From Trema orientale (taxonomy: Eukaryota > Streptophyta > Magnoliopsida > Rosales > Cannabaceae): a DNA stretch of 64,000 nucleotides. Under the pieces are notes generated by a model. The model worked only from the letters and a program-made list of their open reading frames with translations, searched no databases and was not told the DNA's origin. The stretch lies in assembly GCA_002914845.1 (NCBI GenBank), contig JXTC01000161.1:324782-388781 (forward strand), written 5' to 3'. The position numbers and the translations under genes were made by a program. This document shows, piece after piece, positions 36,040 to 48,357 of this stretch (position 1 is its first letter; each line of letters begins with the position of its first letter).

Positions 36040-36720
36040 GAATCTGGAGAGTTGCAAATGTTGAAATTGACCCTGATCAGCCGTAACTGAAAATGTGTGG
36101 GACCTAGAAGCTGGTTTGTAGGGATCATGTGGCTTCAATTCCCTTGGGTTTCTTAAACTCTTGCTGAAAGGGAAAATACCAAAATATGGTGGGGTTATGT
36201 GGATATTGCAGCAGTTCATTATTTTTGAGTTATAGGTTATGTTCCTCTTCAGCTATGGAGGTGTGTATTATAAGGGATTTGCTTTATAGAGATATGTCCT
36301 GACTCTGAGATTACTTATTGTATAATGCTGGGAAAAATGTACCTTGTCACTTCTTTGGTTCCATTCAACGCAAGCGACATACTCTCTGAGATTTATTGTC
36401 ATGTTAAGTAGCCCTAATTGGATTGAGAAAGTCTTCATTGCTTATTGATTGTAGTACTGGAAACATGCGTGGTTTGGTCGTCTTTTTTTGGTACTTGGAC
36501 TATGAAGTGCTGACCCGACAAAATTGTGATTCATTAATCTGAAATTGTTCTAGATACGACCTCTAATCAATTGTAAATTTGATGAGAAATCGCTTAACAA
36601 GTTCATTAAAACTGATACAAGAAACCCACTTTCTACTTCTAAACATACAAAAAGCCTTCTGCTATGAGGCAACATGGAAAGGAAAGAGCAAAAAGAAAGC
36701 GTCTTTGCGACAAAGCTCTG

Positions 36721-37155
36721 TTAGTCGTCGCCGTAGGCTCGGAAACTGTAACGCTCTTGGTACGGACCATTGAAGAAGAGATCAGCCTCAAACCACTTGG
36801 GATAACGAACAAGATCTCCAGCCAAAAACTGCATAAAGCGCTTACTTCCTTCAGGCACAACTCTCACTTCCCCTTCCTCAATGTAAACCAGTTGGTCCAC
36901 CTGCCAGTCCCACGGCAGCTTGGACTTCCCAGTCTTCCACACCGACCATTTCGAAACCCCGAGCTCTGCCAATCGCTCCGGCGACACTTTCCGCTCCACC
37001 CTCACATTGTACAATTCTTCCAGAGGTTTCTCCACTCGCATTGCCTTTATGCCACCATACCGTAGTCCACTTGTAGTGCTTGACTTTCTGCAATCTATGC
37101 TGCTGCTGTTAACAGAGAAGGAGCCGAAAGACGGGGCCAAAAGTAGTCTTGCCAT
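36721..37155 (-). CDS. Plastid cupin-fold protein, PTAC18 type
   Basis: One coding exon of 144 residues. The start MARLLLAPSFGSFSVNSSS is Ser-rich and low in acidic residues, as in chloroplast transit peptides, and the frame upstream of it looks like leader. The rest is a small cupin (Cupin_3 type): KAMRVEKPLEELYNVRVERK, then SPERLAELGVSKWSVWKTG, then LVYIEEGEVRVVPEG, then GDLVRYPKWFEADLFF. This matches the Arabidopsis pair At2g32180 (PTAC18) and At2g32650 as I remember them; PTAC18 was found in the plastid transcriptionally active chromosome. The His residues that bind metal in classical cupins are not seen in the usual motifs, so metal-based catalysis is doubtful. It diverges from the cyclase-like gene at 38289. 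Confidence 0.88.
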   Translation of the reverse strand: MARLLLAPSFGSFSVNSSSIDCRKSSTTSGLRYGGIKAMRVEKPLEELYNVRVERKVSPERLAELGVSKWSVWKTGKSKLPWDWQVDQLVYIEEGEVRVVPEGSKRFMQFLAGDLVRYPKWFEADLFFNGPYQERYSFRAYGDD

Positions 37156-38288
37156 ATTCTTGTATTTGTATATGGTTTCCGCTATAACTAACAAAGCAGA
37201 ATAACATTGGCGATCAGCACACAGAACTACCATAAGATAAGAATTTATATAATTGGTGATCATCACAGAGAACTACCATAATACAAGAATTTACAAGTTC
37301 ATTCAACCTCTTTCACTACCCAAAACTCAGGCTAATGACTTAAAGGGATTAATATAATAATAAAAAGAACACATTTTTAAGATCAGGACTATACAAGGTA
37401 ACATCATGTTTCACGTCTTTTTGGATTTGAGTAAAACCCAATACGCATCTATGGACTCTTTTCCAGATTCTAGCGTCAAGAAATCTGGGGAACCATAACG
37501 AACATGGAAGATTTTATTCTTCACATAATTAAGAAATTAAAAAAAAAAAAAAAGAAGATCGATCTAAATTCCATAAAGTTTAACAAATACCCAATTCACA
37601 GTGAAAACCCATTTCATAGAAATAGAAGATTTAGAAGAAAAAGCTCAAGTATTTGGACTAAACTCTGAAAACCCTAACATCCTTCGAAAGCCAAGAAACT
37701 GAAAACTCCACCAAACCCAACTTATTTATTTTTTATTTTTTTGAAGGCAGGAAGGTGATGCTCTGCTGACCATATGGGGCCTAAAACAGAGTACACCTAA
37801 AACATGGTAGAAAGAATGAAAAAGAAAACGAGGAGTGCAAATCGTAGAGTTTACCGGAATAAAAACCCTTGTAGGAAAGCTAAGACGGGGCAGCAAGCAC
37901 CGCTTCTAATCCAAAACCAAACCCCCAGGGGTTTATCAACTACTGGGAACTGGCTGCAGAGGCTGGTTCCAGATAAACGACATTTTAGTTATTTATTTAG
38001 TTTTGTTTTAATTTTCATTGTTTGATTTGATGTCGTTTTTTTGTTTAAAGTGTGCTGTGAAAGAAAAAAAAAACGTATGTCGTTTGCTTACCTGTACGGT
38101 GCTGCATGCTGAGTAAGCAGAGTTTTGTTTCTAGGAGGAGAAAGTAGACTCTTTTTTTTTTTGGTAGTTAACGTGTCCAGTTGTGGTACGCAAAACCATT
38201 TGAGACTCTCTCTCTTTCTAAGATAAAAGTCTATACTCTAGAGAAGGAAATGCGCGAATTTCCTGGATTGATAGTTTCTTAAGAAGCT
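37156..38288. promoter_or_regulatory. Shared upstream region of the divergent cupin and cyclase-like genes
   Basis: 1.13 kb separates the two ATG codons, so both leaders and both promoters must lie here. No other gene is supported. AT-rich blocks alternate with A-runs (37538-37553) and T-runs (38152-38161). A small plus-strand frame at 37804-38025 is more likely leader or chance. Confidence 0.5.
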
Positions 38289-41200
38289 ATGATGTTGCTT
38301 CAGCTCCATTCCATTAATGGGTTAGTCTCTAAGTACCCCAAACGAAGCCTCCTGGTTCATGACCATGGAAGAAGACGAGACACAGCTCACAAAAGACTCT
38401 GCTTCAAAATGCTGGCGCTTCCCTCTAGAACCCAGGTGCCTTTTCCTTGAAATACCCAGCTTTATAATTATTTTTTTATTCGTTCTTCCTCTATTTATAA
38501 CTATTAGTGATACTTGTACCTCAAAGTGAACGATATATGTATATATGTATGCCTCTACACTTTGTTTTGGTAGAGAATAATGGAGAGCATTTCCGTTGGT
38601 GGGGAGGTTGGTGGAGCTGGGGGAGCTTACTCATATAGTGCCTTAAAGAGGCTGGACCAACTTTGGTCAAGTATTTGTTCTGCCAAAACAGGTTCATTTC
38701 TTTCCTTTTTCTGAAAGGGAATCCTGGAATGAAATTATGGTGAAACCTGTGTGTTTCTGATAATTTTTGTGTATGTTTTGTAGTTGTGCAAGAACCCCAG
38801 AAAGTGGTTTCGACTAATCCCGGTTCATTTTCCGATTCTGAATTAGCTGGCAAAGCGCTAGATAAATTCGATGTGATTGTTTGTGGAGGAACTTTGGGAA
38901 TTTTCATTGCCACAGCACTGAGTTCTAAAGGTCTGCGAGTGGCCATCGTGGAAAAAAGTGTTCTAAAAGGGGTAATGTAATAAAATGTGAAGCTCATTCT
39001 AAATATAAATTTTGGCATATAGAATTGATTCGTATTGTCTAGTGTTCTTAAGTGATGTCTATGATAATCAATGATCAGAGGGAGCAGGAATGGAACATCT
39101 CAAGAAAAGAGCTCTTAGAACTTGTCAAAGTTGGAATCTTAGCTGAGAAAGACATTGAAGAAATTACTGCTGCAAAATTTAATCCCGTAAGTTCTTTAAC
39201 TTCAGAAATTGATAATGGTTTTCAATTTTCAATTTCAATAAGTTCCCTCTGAGCCATAATTGTGTGGTAGAATTTTTAAGGTAAATGTGACATTCTCCAG
39301 AAAATGTCATGCATAAATGACTCTCTTTACTTGGTAATTGGTATCTCAAAGACTTTGTAGGAGATGCACATCTATGGGGAGTTGCCTAGCCATAACCAAA
39401 TACTAGCCCTACTAATTCTGTATTATCTCATCTTTAGAGTAAAAGATATTCTACTTACTCTTGTAACTTGTTTGGCATTTGATTGACTGCTCAGAACAGA
39501 TGTGGATTTGATGGGAAGGGTGAGATCTGGGTCAAAGATATTCTTAATCTCGGTGTATTGTGAGTTATCTTCTTCTTCCAAGCAGTGAAGAAAATGTTAC
39601 GTTATGCAAGTTATGACAGTGACAAGAAGCATTGCGTCGTCAGTTCAACTCATTGTTTTAATTTAGATTCTTCTCTGTTTACAGACCTGCGAAGCTTATA
39701 GAGATTGTGAAGAATCGTTTTGTTTCCCTTGGGGGTGTCATTTTTGAAGGTTGCACTTTGTCCACCATTTGTGTATACGAGGATGCAGCTGTGAGTTTCT
39801 AACATTTCCACGGACTTAATTCAGGTGCCATCATTGTATTTGATAAGTTAGGCTAATAACAAGTCCTCTTGACACTAAATTGCAAAAAGAGAATAATCTA
39901 GCTTTACCTTGAAAGATGTTTTTTCCAACCGTTTAATAAATATCATGCTTCAAGAAGAATGAAGGGGGAACAAAGGACAAGAAAGCAGTGGAAACAATGT
40001 TCAGCAGTGCTATTGCTGGGAGGTAGCATGAAACGTTTACAGGGTTGGTATAATTTGGTTGTATGGGTGAAAGAGAAAGAAAGCTTAAACTCAGTCAATC
40101 AGAAATGAATGTTCTTGAAATAATGTGGCAAAATGGGACATGGTTGGTTCATATATATATTTAAAGAAACACCATTACGAATATGCTTCTATTTATTGTG
40201 TGGGTGTTTATGAGCACATCATCATATAATTAGGGACTTTTTTTCTTTTCAGGATGCTAGCATCCTTGTAATTGAAATAGAAAATGACTTTGTATATGTC
40301 AACATTATTTTTCTTTACTATTGTTAGATAACTGATGAATGACTCGTATACTTGGTGCCACTTTTCACAATAGGTTACACTACTAGCCGAAGGGAACGTT
40401 TTGTCATCTTCCCTCATAATTGATGCAATGGGGAACTTTTCACCCATTGTAAAACAGGTAGGTCCTCTGTGCATGTCTAATTGATGTGTTTGTCTACCTA
40501 AGTTTATAATTCTTCTACTCTAACACAACCCAGAAACATTCAGAGATATGATTGATTATATTATGTCAAAATGGTTCAAGAAGACATATGTGTGGTAATA
40601 CTTTCTCTAACTAAGCAACCATTCCTTCGAATAATGAAAGTGGCAACCATTCCTTGGGATAATTAAGTGACGGCCCATTTAACCAACTTGTTCAAACCAC
40701 CGGGGTTATAGAAAGGCGAGAAGCATTTTAACGTTCTGTCAATTGGATAAGTCTCATACCTAGGTAACTGATCCATACCCTCTACCTGTTCTATTTTGCA
40801 GATAAGACATGGAAGGAAGCCAGATGGTGTTTGCCTTGTTGTTGGGTCTTGTGCTCGTGGTTTTAGTAATAATTCTACAAGTGATGTTATATATAGCAGT
40901 TCATCAATAAGGCAGGTTGGAGAATCCGTAGTCCAATGCTTTTGGGAGGTAATTATAGTATATAAGGGACACCAAAAAGNCTTATGTTGATCCCCAACCT
41001 GGATCACCAAAGCTGGAAGAATTATTAGAAGAATACTGGGAACTGATGCAGAATTATCAGGTCAGTTTTGGGTCTTTTACTTGATTTTCATATTGCACTT
41101 TAACTGCTTGCTCGTGTACTGTGATGATGTTGCATGTTGTGCTTATTTCACTTGCAATTTACTGCAAAAGTGAGCTCCAAGAGATAAACTTTGGAATTCT

Positions 41201-44009
41201 CCTTTTTCCTCTTTAACCCCAAAAGTTTTGGGCCTCTATGTTAAAGGAACTAGTTGTCCTTCGAGTTCAAAGACTGACTAAGATTCCAAATTCCAATATT
41301 AACCACCCTTGAAAATGTTCCACAGACTGTAACAAGTAAAATTCCTTCTTCCCTCTTTCTGATGTCCTTATATTCTTGTGGCTTATATTTTGTAGGGAGT
41401 CCCTCTAGACAATCTGGAGATTCAGAGAGTTATATATGGCATTTTCCCAACGTACCGTGACAGGTGACTTGATTCACTTAACTGCAATAAGGTTTTCCTG
41501 TATGTTGTAATAAAAGTATCTTTGGGAAGCAAATCTAAACTTTTCCATAAGCAACTACATTCGCTTTTGAGGGGGCAGCAAAGTTAGAACCAAGCATGCG
41601 CTTAATGGAAATGCTAAAGAGTGTATTTTCAGATAAGTAATTAAACCTGATTAGAAGCGAGTGGATCTTAAAATTATCAATTATCTTTTTGTGAAGCACG
41701 CGTTCACGGCTTTCGCTCATGATGTTTATATTGATAACTCGTTCTGAATTTAGTACACAGATTAGATAACAGTTGTAAATAATGATAATTATGTAACGAA
41801 GATGTGTGTTTTTTTTTTCTTTTTTTTTTTCCACTATTAAGTGGAAAAGTTCGGTTTATTTATCTATTCTGATTGAAAATGGTCATTCATTTTGTGTCTC
41901 TGTTAACGTGAATTATTGTTTTAAGTGGTAGTTTATGTTTTTTAAATCTGACATGTTTTAATTCTTATGATGTTTTCAAATCTGCAGCCCATTGCCAGCA
42001 GCTTTTAATCGTGTTTTACAGGTGGTATAACTATACTTCAAATGCCTCCAATAGATTATGCTTACATACATGCCAAAAGGAATGCAAGTGTTACAATACC
42101 ATTCTCTGCAGTTTGGTGATGCCAGTGGCATACAGTCGCCTGTTTCATTTGGTGGCTTTGGGAGCTTGACAAGGCATCTTGAGAGACTGTCGAGTGGTAT
42201 GTAAACCTTATATTCGTGATTTTTCTGATTTAGGTGTGAAAAAGTCCTATTAAATCCTTCCTTGGAATCTCAAACAATTAAAAATTAGTAGCTTCATGTT
42301 GATTTCCTTCTCCCCTTAACTAGTAATGTCAATTATCTAGACTTAGGAAAGTGACCTCTTCATTCTAAACTTGAGAAAAATAGTAAACCATTTTGTTCTT
42401 TTCAAGCTTCATCAAGCATTGGTAACTGCTACAAATGTTACAAATATGATAAGTTTACTAATATCGGTGGAACTTCCTATCTTTGTTTGCCTCAAAAAAG
42501 GGATATATGAAGCAATCAGCAGCAACTTTCTCGACTCATACAACTTGTCTCTACTCAATCCATACATGGTTGGTGACTTGATGTTTGCTGTCCTAGAACT
42601 AATTGCTTCTTTATTTATTTATTTATTTTTTTAAATTTTAAAAGCAAAGGTATGTCTTAACAACTAAATTGAGATCTGATTATTGCAGCCAAACTTAAGT
42701 GCTTCATGGTTGTTCCAAAGAGCAATGTCAGCAAAGCAACTGCCTAATGTTCCTCCGGATTTTATTAATGAGCTCCTATATGCCAATTTTCAGAGTATGC
42801 AGGTAAGCTTAGATTTATAAATATTTCTATCTTCATGACATGCTAGTATCTCCTTTTCCTGTTGCCTGATCTTTTACACTTTTTTAATTTTTCAGAAGCT
42901 GGGTGATCCAGTGTTAAGACCATTCCTTCAGGTTAGTTTCTTTCCATTAATCTATCTGTAGTACATCCACCAATCCCAATCAATCAATAGGTTGAATTAT
43001 ATGGCAGCAATGTTCTTTTTGTGAAAAATTAAGTTTAATTTAGAAGTTTGTACTTTGCCAGGATGTTGTGCAGTTTGGGGCTCTTGCCAAAACTCTAGGC
43101 CTAGTTATGATATCCAAACCTCAGATTCTTCCGTCAATATTTGCACAGGTAGTTAGAAAGTTTACGAGTCACAAATTACTTACTTTATGAGCTACGTTTC
43201 ATATCTGAATCAAATGACAATAGCTTCTATGTTGAGCTGTACTGCATTTATGTTCTGCATTTGTGTATCTGTCTAAAGTGATTTTTCTTTTTTTCAATTT
43301 GTTATGTTTGTACAGATAAAAATACTAAAATCTAAAAGCATATTTACTTAGAATTATCAATGGAAGGAAGTGGCCAAAATGCAGAACTTAGCAAGAATCT
43401 GCCTTGCCTGCCTATTTTATACTGCTGGAGCTGATATTTATACCGGAACAGTTTGGCATGGGAAATAGTCCACACCCTGAATAACAAGTAGCTAAAATTG
43501 TTGGCATTATTATATCCAATCTTCAGCCAACTAGGATACTCGTTTTCGAGCACTTTAATTAATCTTTTAGACAAAAAAAAAAAAAAAAGAAAAAAAAGAA
43601 AGAGTACTATGTATGTAAGTCGATTATAGTTTATTTATTCATTTCCTTTTTGTGTTTCAGGTTGGTTTTCCTGTACTTGTTGACTGGTCTGGGCATTTTG
43701 CCATGCTAGGTTTCTATACGTTTCTATCAACCTTTGCTGAACCTGTAATAAGGTAACTACTTCTCCGTCATCATATTTTTGATTTTACATAAACTTAAAA
43801 CATGATTATCAAATGGTCCTTGTAAGTGAAAATAATTAATTCAAAACGTATCATTATTGTGGTTCATCATTTCCATCATTCTATGTGTCTCACTTCCTGT
43901 ATATTCTACAAGGCCCTGGTTAAGTGCATTTTCACCTCAATTGAGATATCAATGGAAACGACGTTTTGAGGCTTGGAAATATGGAGCTGGTCTAGATTAT
44001 GAGCTATGA
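38289..44009 (+). CDS. Plastid lycopene beta/epsilon cyclase-like FAD protein
   Basis: Eighteen exons with consistent phase: 38289-38435, 38574-38691, 38784-38971, 39079-39186, 39495-39559, 39685-39790, 40374-40457, 40802-40948, (about 40981)-41060, 41396-41463, 41988-42021, 42112-42196, 42501-42568, 42689-42802, 42896-42931, 43062-43148, 43661-43752, 43913-44009. They give about 575 residues, plus about 15-20 missing at the N at 40980. The N-terminus is basic and Ser-rich, suggesting a transit peptide. A dinucleotide-binding fold follows (FDVIVCGGTLGIFIATALSS, then VAIVEKS), with an altered glycine motif. Later blocks are LIIDAMGNFSPI, IQSPVSFGGFGSLTRH and the tail RRFEAWKYGAGLDYEL. This corresponds to Arabidopsis At2g32640, named after lycopene cyclases; the reaction is not known to me. 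It diverges from the cupin and converges on the gene at 44574. Confidence 0.88.
40980..40980. other. Single N inside the cyclase-like gene, probable collapsed gap
   Basis: Exon 8 ends at 40948 with a GT donor. Only 32 bases later, right after the N, coding sequence restarts inside a codon (TYVDPQPGSPKLEELL) with no acceptor. From memory, homologues have about 15-20 residues between CFWE and YVDP. The N therefore probably hides the end of an intron and the start of exon 9. Confidence 0.75.
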
Positions 44010-44573
44010 AGGGCAATTCAAGATGACATCCAATGCAGTACTTGGTTTTCCGATGCATTTATGTTTTAATTGAGAGTTGGTTTAAAAATTATTTATCAAA
44101 ATGTCTTCATTTACATGTTCTATTCTGACTTTTCCCCTTCTATTCTCTATACAAAGGCCAATCCACATTTTTTTTTCAGCCAACATTCATCAATGAAATT
44201 GTATTGCTAATCATTAGGGTGAGATTTATGTTCCTTATCTTTTACCTTCAGGTTGATGGATTAAGGTTTCAAATCAAAGTTTCAAGCTTTCATCATCATA
44301 ACAAGATTTTTGCCATGGGACAAGTTAATTTCTCAATACAATCAATTAACTCGGATTTAGTAGTCTTTTATTTTTATTTTTTATTTTTTTACTTTTAAGT
44401 AGGAAATCAACTATCAACAGCAATTTATTACTTCTTACTTGGAATCATGTATAGGAACACACATGGAATACAACTGCACTTTTCATGGACGCTTCAGTAA
44501 AATCTCTCAAAATTATTTACACCCATAATACAAACATTATAAATGATAATCATATTGTGACTATACATTGAGA

Positions 44574-46906
44574 TCAATTTGATGGCTTTGCGCCCAAAAT
44601 TTTAGTAAGTTCCTTTATCATAGGACTCTCCTTAACATTTTCCGCCCTTTCCAAACGCCATTTCTTCGACATGTTTGCAGCCTGAAATTAGAAGGTCAAG
44701 TTAATTTGCGAGAAAAAAATTCATGCGGGAGGAAAAATAAAAGCAGTTCTAATTTATCTGAACTTCATGGTTCGACGTACCCAATCTTTTAAGGGGTCTA
44801 GTTGCTTCCTAACAATCTCAAGGCTTGGCTCAACAAGGTCTCTTCCTTTAGTCCGGATAGCATCACTCTGTTAACATGAATCATAACTTAATGAGAAAGT
44901 GCGTCCTTTGGACGTGAGCAGAAGATAACATCTCTTAACAGTGAGGAAACATATCACAGTAGCAAAGAACCAATATCAATTTGTCCAAGAACTCTGCACT
45001 TAGCAGACCCTTCCTTATCGTAGAAGATAGCTTATAAACTTATTGTATGAAACCAAAACAAAAGGATATAAACACATCCACTTGCAACAAAAACACATCC
45101 GCTTACAACATAATGTGTGAAAAGTGACATGATTGAACAATGCAAATTGGCACTTGAACAATAAGCATGAAGCTTTGTCCTGTCTTTGAGTAGTCTGGGG
45201 CTCTTTCCAACAATATTTCTTACGAATATTATTAGTAAGAACAAAAATTTTGACATCATTCAAAAGCAACCATGATCACCTTAGACAGAACTACCAGTTG
45301 GTCAGTGAATAACGTTAGCCAACTAGCTTCTGCAGACCAAGGTATATTTGGAGTAATGCATTGTCAAAAGTCCTATAAAAATATAATGCATTGTTAAAAG
45401 ATTTCAAAACTATAGACCAATCCCCAGCCTAATTTTACGTACACAGTGCTCGCCCATTTTTCATCCTAAACTCAACATCATTTAATTTAAACATCCAAAA
45501 GGCATTTCTACACCCAGATTCATATCACTCCTTAACATAGTTATTTAAAGCCCTCAATGAACTTAAGAAAGCAGGCATTCAGAAGAACAATCAACATATG
45601 GACAAACTAAAAGTAAAATCACGGATTGTTTATCCATCTGTGAGGGAATCATACATCTGTTCTTATTTCCCAACACTTACATCGCATGTAGACGTACATC
45701 ATACAAACAGATCTTTTAATTAGAAAATCAAAGTGCAAACGATAGTATCCGCATAGAGAAAGTAAGTGCACAGGCAAAGATACGGAAAAGAAAAAAAAAA
45801 GTACTTACATTCTGCAACTCTAGCATGGATACTGCCATTCCAAACATCAAAGTGGCACCACCAAACACCACTGCAGTAGCAATAGCAAAAGCCTTTCCAA
45901 CTACCGAAAAGAAAAAACTATAACTTCAGAAAAAAATTAAGCAGTTTTCCCTTGGCTACAGAAAACAGACAAAATCATGATTTACCATAACTACATCAAC
46001 ATGATCTCATACTCGTTACGGTGGCGAAAACAGGACAGAAAAACCAAAAATTAAAAGAAACAACGACAGCCCGAGTCCACAGAAAATTTATTGGACCTAC
46101 TTTGTTGAAGTCCTTCAGCTGCAGCCTTCAACTTCTCTGGATTAACAGGGGGATACCTGTCTCGACGCAATTCATTCGCCGTTGAGGCCGAGACCCCATT
46201 ATTCAACTCGGGCAGTTGCCACCTGCATTCATTAGCTATTAGATTCCCACAAACAAGAGAATTTCATCAAGAAAATTGGTCTAAATTTCAACTATCTAGT
46301 TACAATAACCAAACCCCATCTTCTAATTTCCTCCAATACAACATAAAATCATATCAAATTTCAACATTACGAAAGCAAATTACATTCCCATTTACTCGAA
46401 TACGAAAAATACAGGCCATTATTTCGCAAACCCACAAAGCATTAAAGCCAAAACCGAAACTAGATTAGCCCGACGAGTCTCGAAAATCTAAACTTTCTAA
46501 TTCTCAATCAAACAAAATCAAGGGAAAATTGAAAGGAGGACCTTTTGGGGCCAAAGGTGACCTGAGGCAGAGAAACGTAAGCCCTAAGTGGGTTGAGAGC
46601 TTCGGCATTGAGGGAAAAGGCGCTGTTGGGGTCAGAGGGAAGACCCCATTTGGAGGCTGAGTACATGGACGGCGCTGAATTAGAGGTCTCCTGGAAGAGC
46701 TTCGAGGGCAGAGAGTGCCGTAACACCTCGGGAAGCACGTCGGCTTGGGCTTCGTGCTCCGTCGCCGGAGAAGAAGAAGAAGAAGGTTGAGTGGGCGGCG
46801 GCGATGGCGGTTTCTTGTGAGCTACGAGACGGCCCACCGCCTGTTTGGATTCCTGGAAAAAGTAAGCTCCTTCTTTCCCGGCTAATCTTCCCGCGAGAAA
46901 ACTCAT
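44574..46906 (-). CDS. Unknown conserved plant protein with one membrane segment
   Basis: Five exons on the minus strand (46906-46542, 46222-46101, 45900-45809, 44867-44781, 44681-44574) join in phase and give 257 residues. The protein starts MSFLAGRLAGKEGAYFFQES, followed by a Pro/Ser-rich linker (about residues 32-48) and a conserved-looking block with ADVLPEVLRHSLPSKLF. Exon 3 codes a hydrophobic, Gly-rich helix (AFAIATAVVFGGATLMFGMA, about residues 166-185), a good single membrane span. The C-terminus is charged (RTKGRDLVEPSLEIVRKQLD, then KKWRLERAENVKESPM). I do not recognise the family. An organelle membrane location is plausible but is inference. Stops face those of the cyclase-like gene, 564 bases apart. 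Confidence 0.85.
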
Positions 46907-47091
46907 CTCTCTCTCCCTAAAATCTAAGAGAGTCTAGTCTTGTCTTAATTTTGATTAACACTGGAAATTTCTGATTAGCGATAGGTGGTGGTGGTGGTGG
47001 TGACTGGTGATCTTATATTCTACGTGTACTATTATAAATCCTTATTAATTAATATATATTATATAGTTTCCACCCAAAGGCAAAGCCAAGG
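46907..47091 (-). promoter_or_regulatory. Leader and proximal promoter of the membrane-protein gene
   Basis: Short region between the ATG and the duplicated segment that starts at 47092. It holds a CCACCA-type repeat on the minus strand (GGTGGTGGTGG at about 46985-47000 on plus) and an AT-rich block at 47045-47065 that could serve as a TATA region. Confidence 0.4.
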
Positions 47092-48357
47092 GCCAAGGCC
47101 CAAGGGTGGTGCGTTTTGCCTTTTCTGCCTTCTCCTCCAAGGTTTTTTTTGACCTTTTTCTTTCCCTCCTGAAATGTGAGAGAATAAGCAAAAATAAACA
47201 ATATTTTATTTATGAAAAGAACAAGGGAAAACCAACTTTGTTGTGATTTTTATTTTTTATTTTTCTAGTTTGGAATGACTAAATTAAATATGTGAACAAA
47301 GAAAACCATGAGAGTCAAACTCTGTGGCATACTTTAAAAAATTAAGATAATATTATAAGGTTTTACTATCCAAGTACAGGCAAGATTGGATTTCCTTTTT
47401 AATTTTCTTTTCCCTTGTGGATCAAGTACTACTTTAATTTTTTTAATGCACGCCGCCTTTCTTACTTGGAGGAAAAGAATTATTCTTTATTAGAAAATAT
47501 TTTGAAACTCTTTTTTATGAATGTTTCATAAACGATTAGTACAAACGATTGTATCAGTTTGTATTAGACAAACAATAGAATCGAAGTAAGATTAAGGATC
47601 GTATTTTCTGCAATATGTAGTGAAGCTACAAAATTTGATTATCAACATCACTGTGATGAAAATGCTATGACTTGCTTAAAAAAAAAAAAAGAGAATAATG
47701 CTATGACACTCATTTTTCACACAATAAACTTGTAATAAATGATGTTATATTTAGGTTGTGGAATGTAGAATTAGTAATTCTTAGTTGTCAAATAGTCTCT
47801 CTTAAGGTTATGCATATGAGAAATTTTCATAAAAATAAACTTTATGTAATTTTCATAATGTACTGGGGAACTAATTTTATAAATAGGTTAAATCTAGAGT
47901 TTGTTGTTAAAAAAAATGTATTTCTAAGAGTTTTTTTAATATTTCCAGATATATAGAGTTTTCCATAAAAATTGGATAAAACACATAATTTTTTACAAAG
48001 ATTTCCTACTAGTTTTTTTTTTGGAGTAAATCCCATATAAGGTTATAATAACAAATCGGTTTTTTTATTTTTTATTTATTTATTATTTATTTTATTTATT
48101 TATTTTTTAAATCTCTTAGAATGAGAATTAAGAATCAAATTTATAAAGTTAAGGTAAAAAAAATCTTCAAAGATTTTAGAACAGAAGCGATCTCCATTTT
48201 TCTGGAGAAAAATTTCATGACGGATGTATTAAAATTCTTTAACGGTTTATTTTGATTCTTTATTATCTGAATTGATATTTCTGATTGATTCATAAAAGAA
48301 TTTTTCCGAAATCTTATCCATGGTAGTATATCATGTTCTCCTGATATACGATATATC
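47092..48357. repeat. Left copy of a tandem duplication of about 1.25 kb
   Basis: Begins GCCAAGGGCCAAGGCCCAAG and is followed directly by a similar unit at 48358 (GCCAAGACCAAGGTCCAAG). Shared landmarks in the same order include TGAAATGTGAGAGAATAAGC, GAATTATT, TCTCTTAAGGTTATGCATAT and GTTGTTAAAAAAAATG. This copy has no insertions and keeps the empty sites for both elements found in the right copy (about 47793-47807 and 48045-48052). No coding function is seen. Confidence 0.9.

Noticed and set aside
35729-36219. Three minus-strand frames over the end of the PP2A B' gene
   Set aside because: They are antisense to the conserved C-terminal exon and have no independent support.
36664-37204. Plus-strand frames opposite the cupin
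   Set aside because: They are antisense shadows; the minus strand carries the recognised protein.
37804-38025. Small plus-strand frame in the divergent promoter region
   Set aside because: Its composition is basic and unremarkable, with no similarity I recognise; more likely leader or chance.
46593-46790. Plus-strand frame opposite exon 1 of the membrane-protein gene
   Set aside because: It is a shadow of the minus-strand exon, whose splice phases fit.
48061-48106. TTTATTTATT-rich array as a satellite or CRISPR-like repeat
   Set aside because: It is simple low-complexity A/T sequence without defined spacers.
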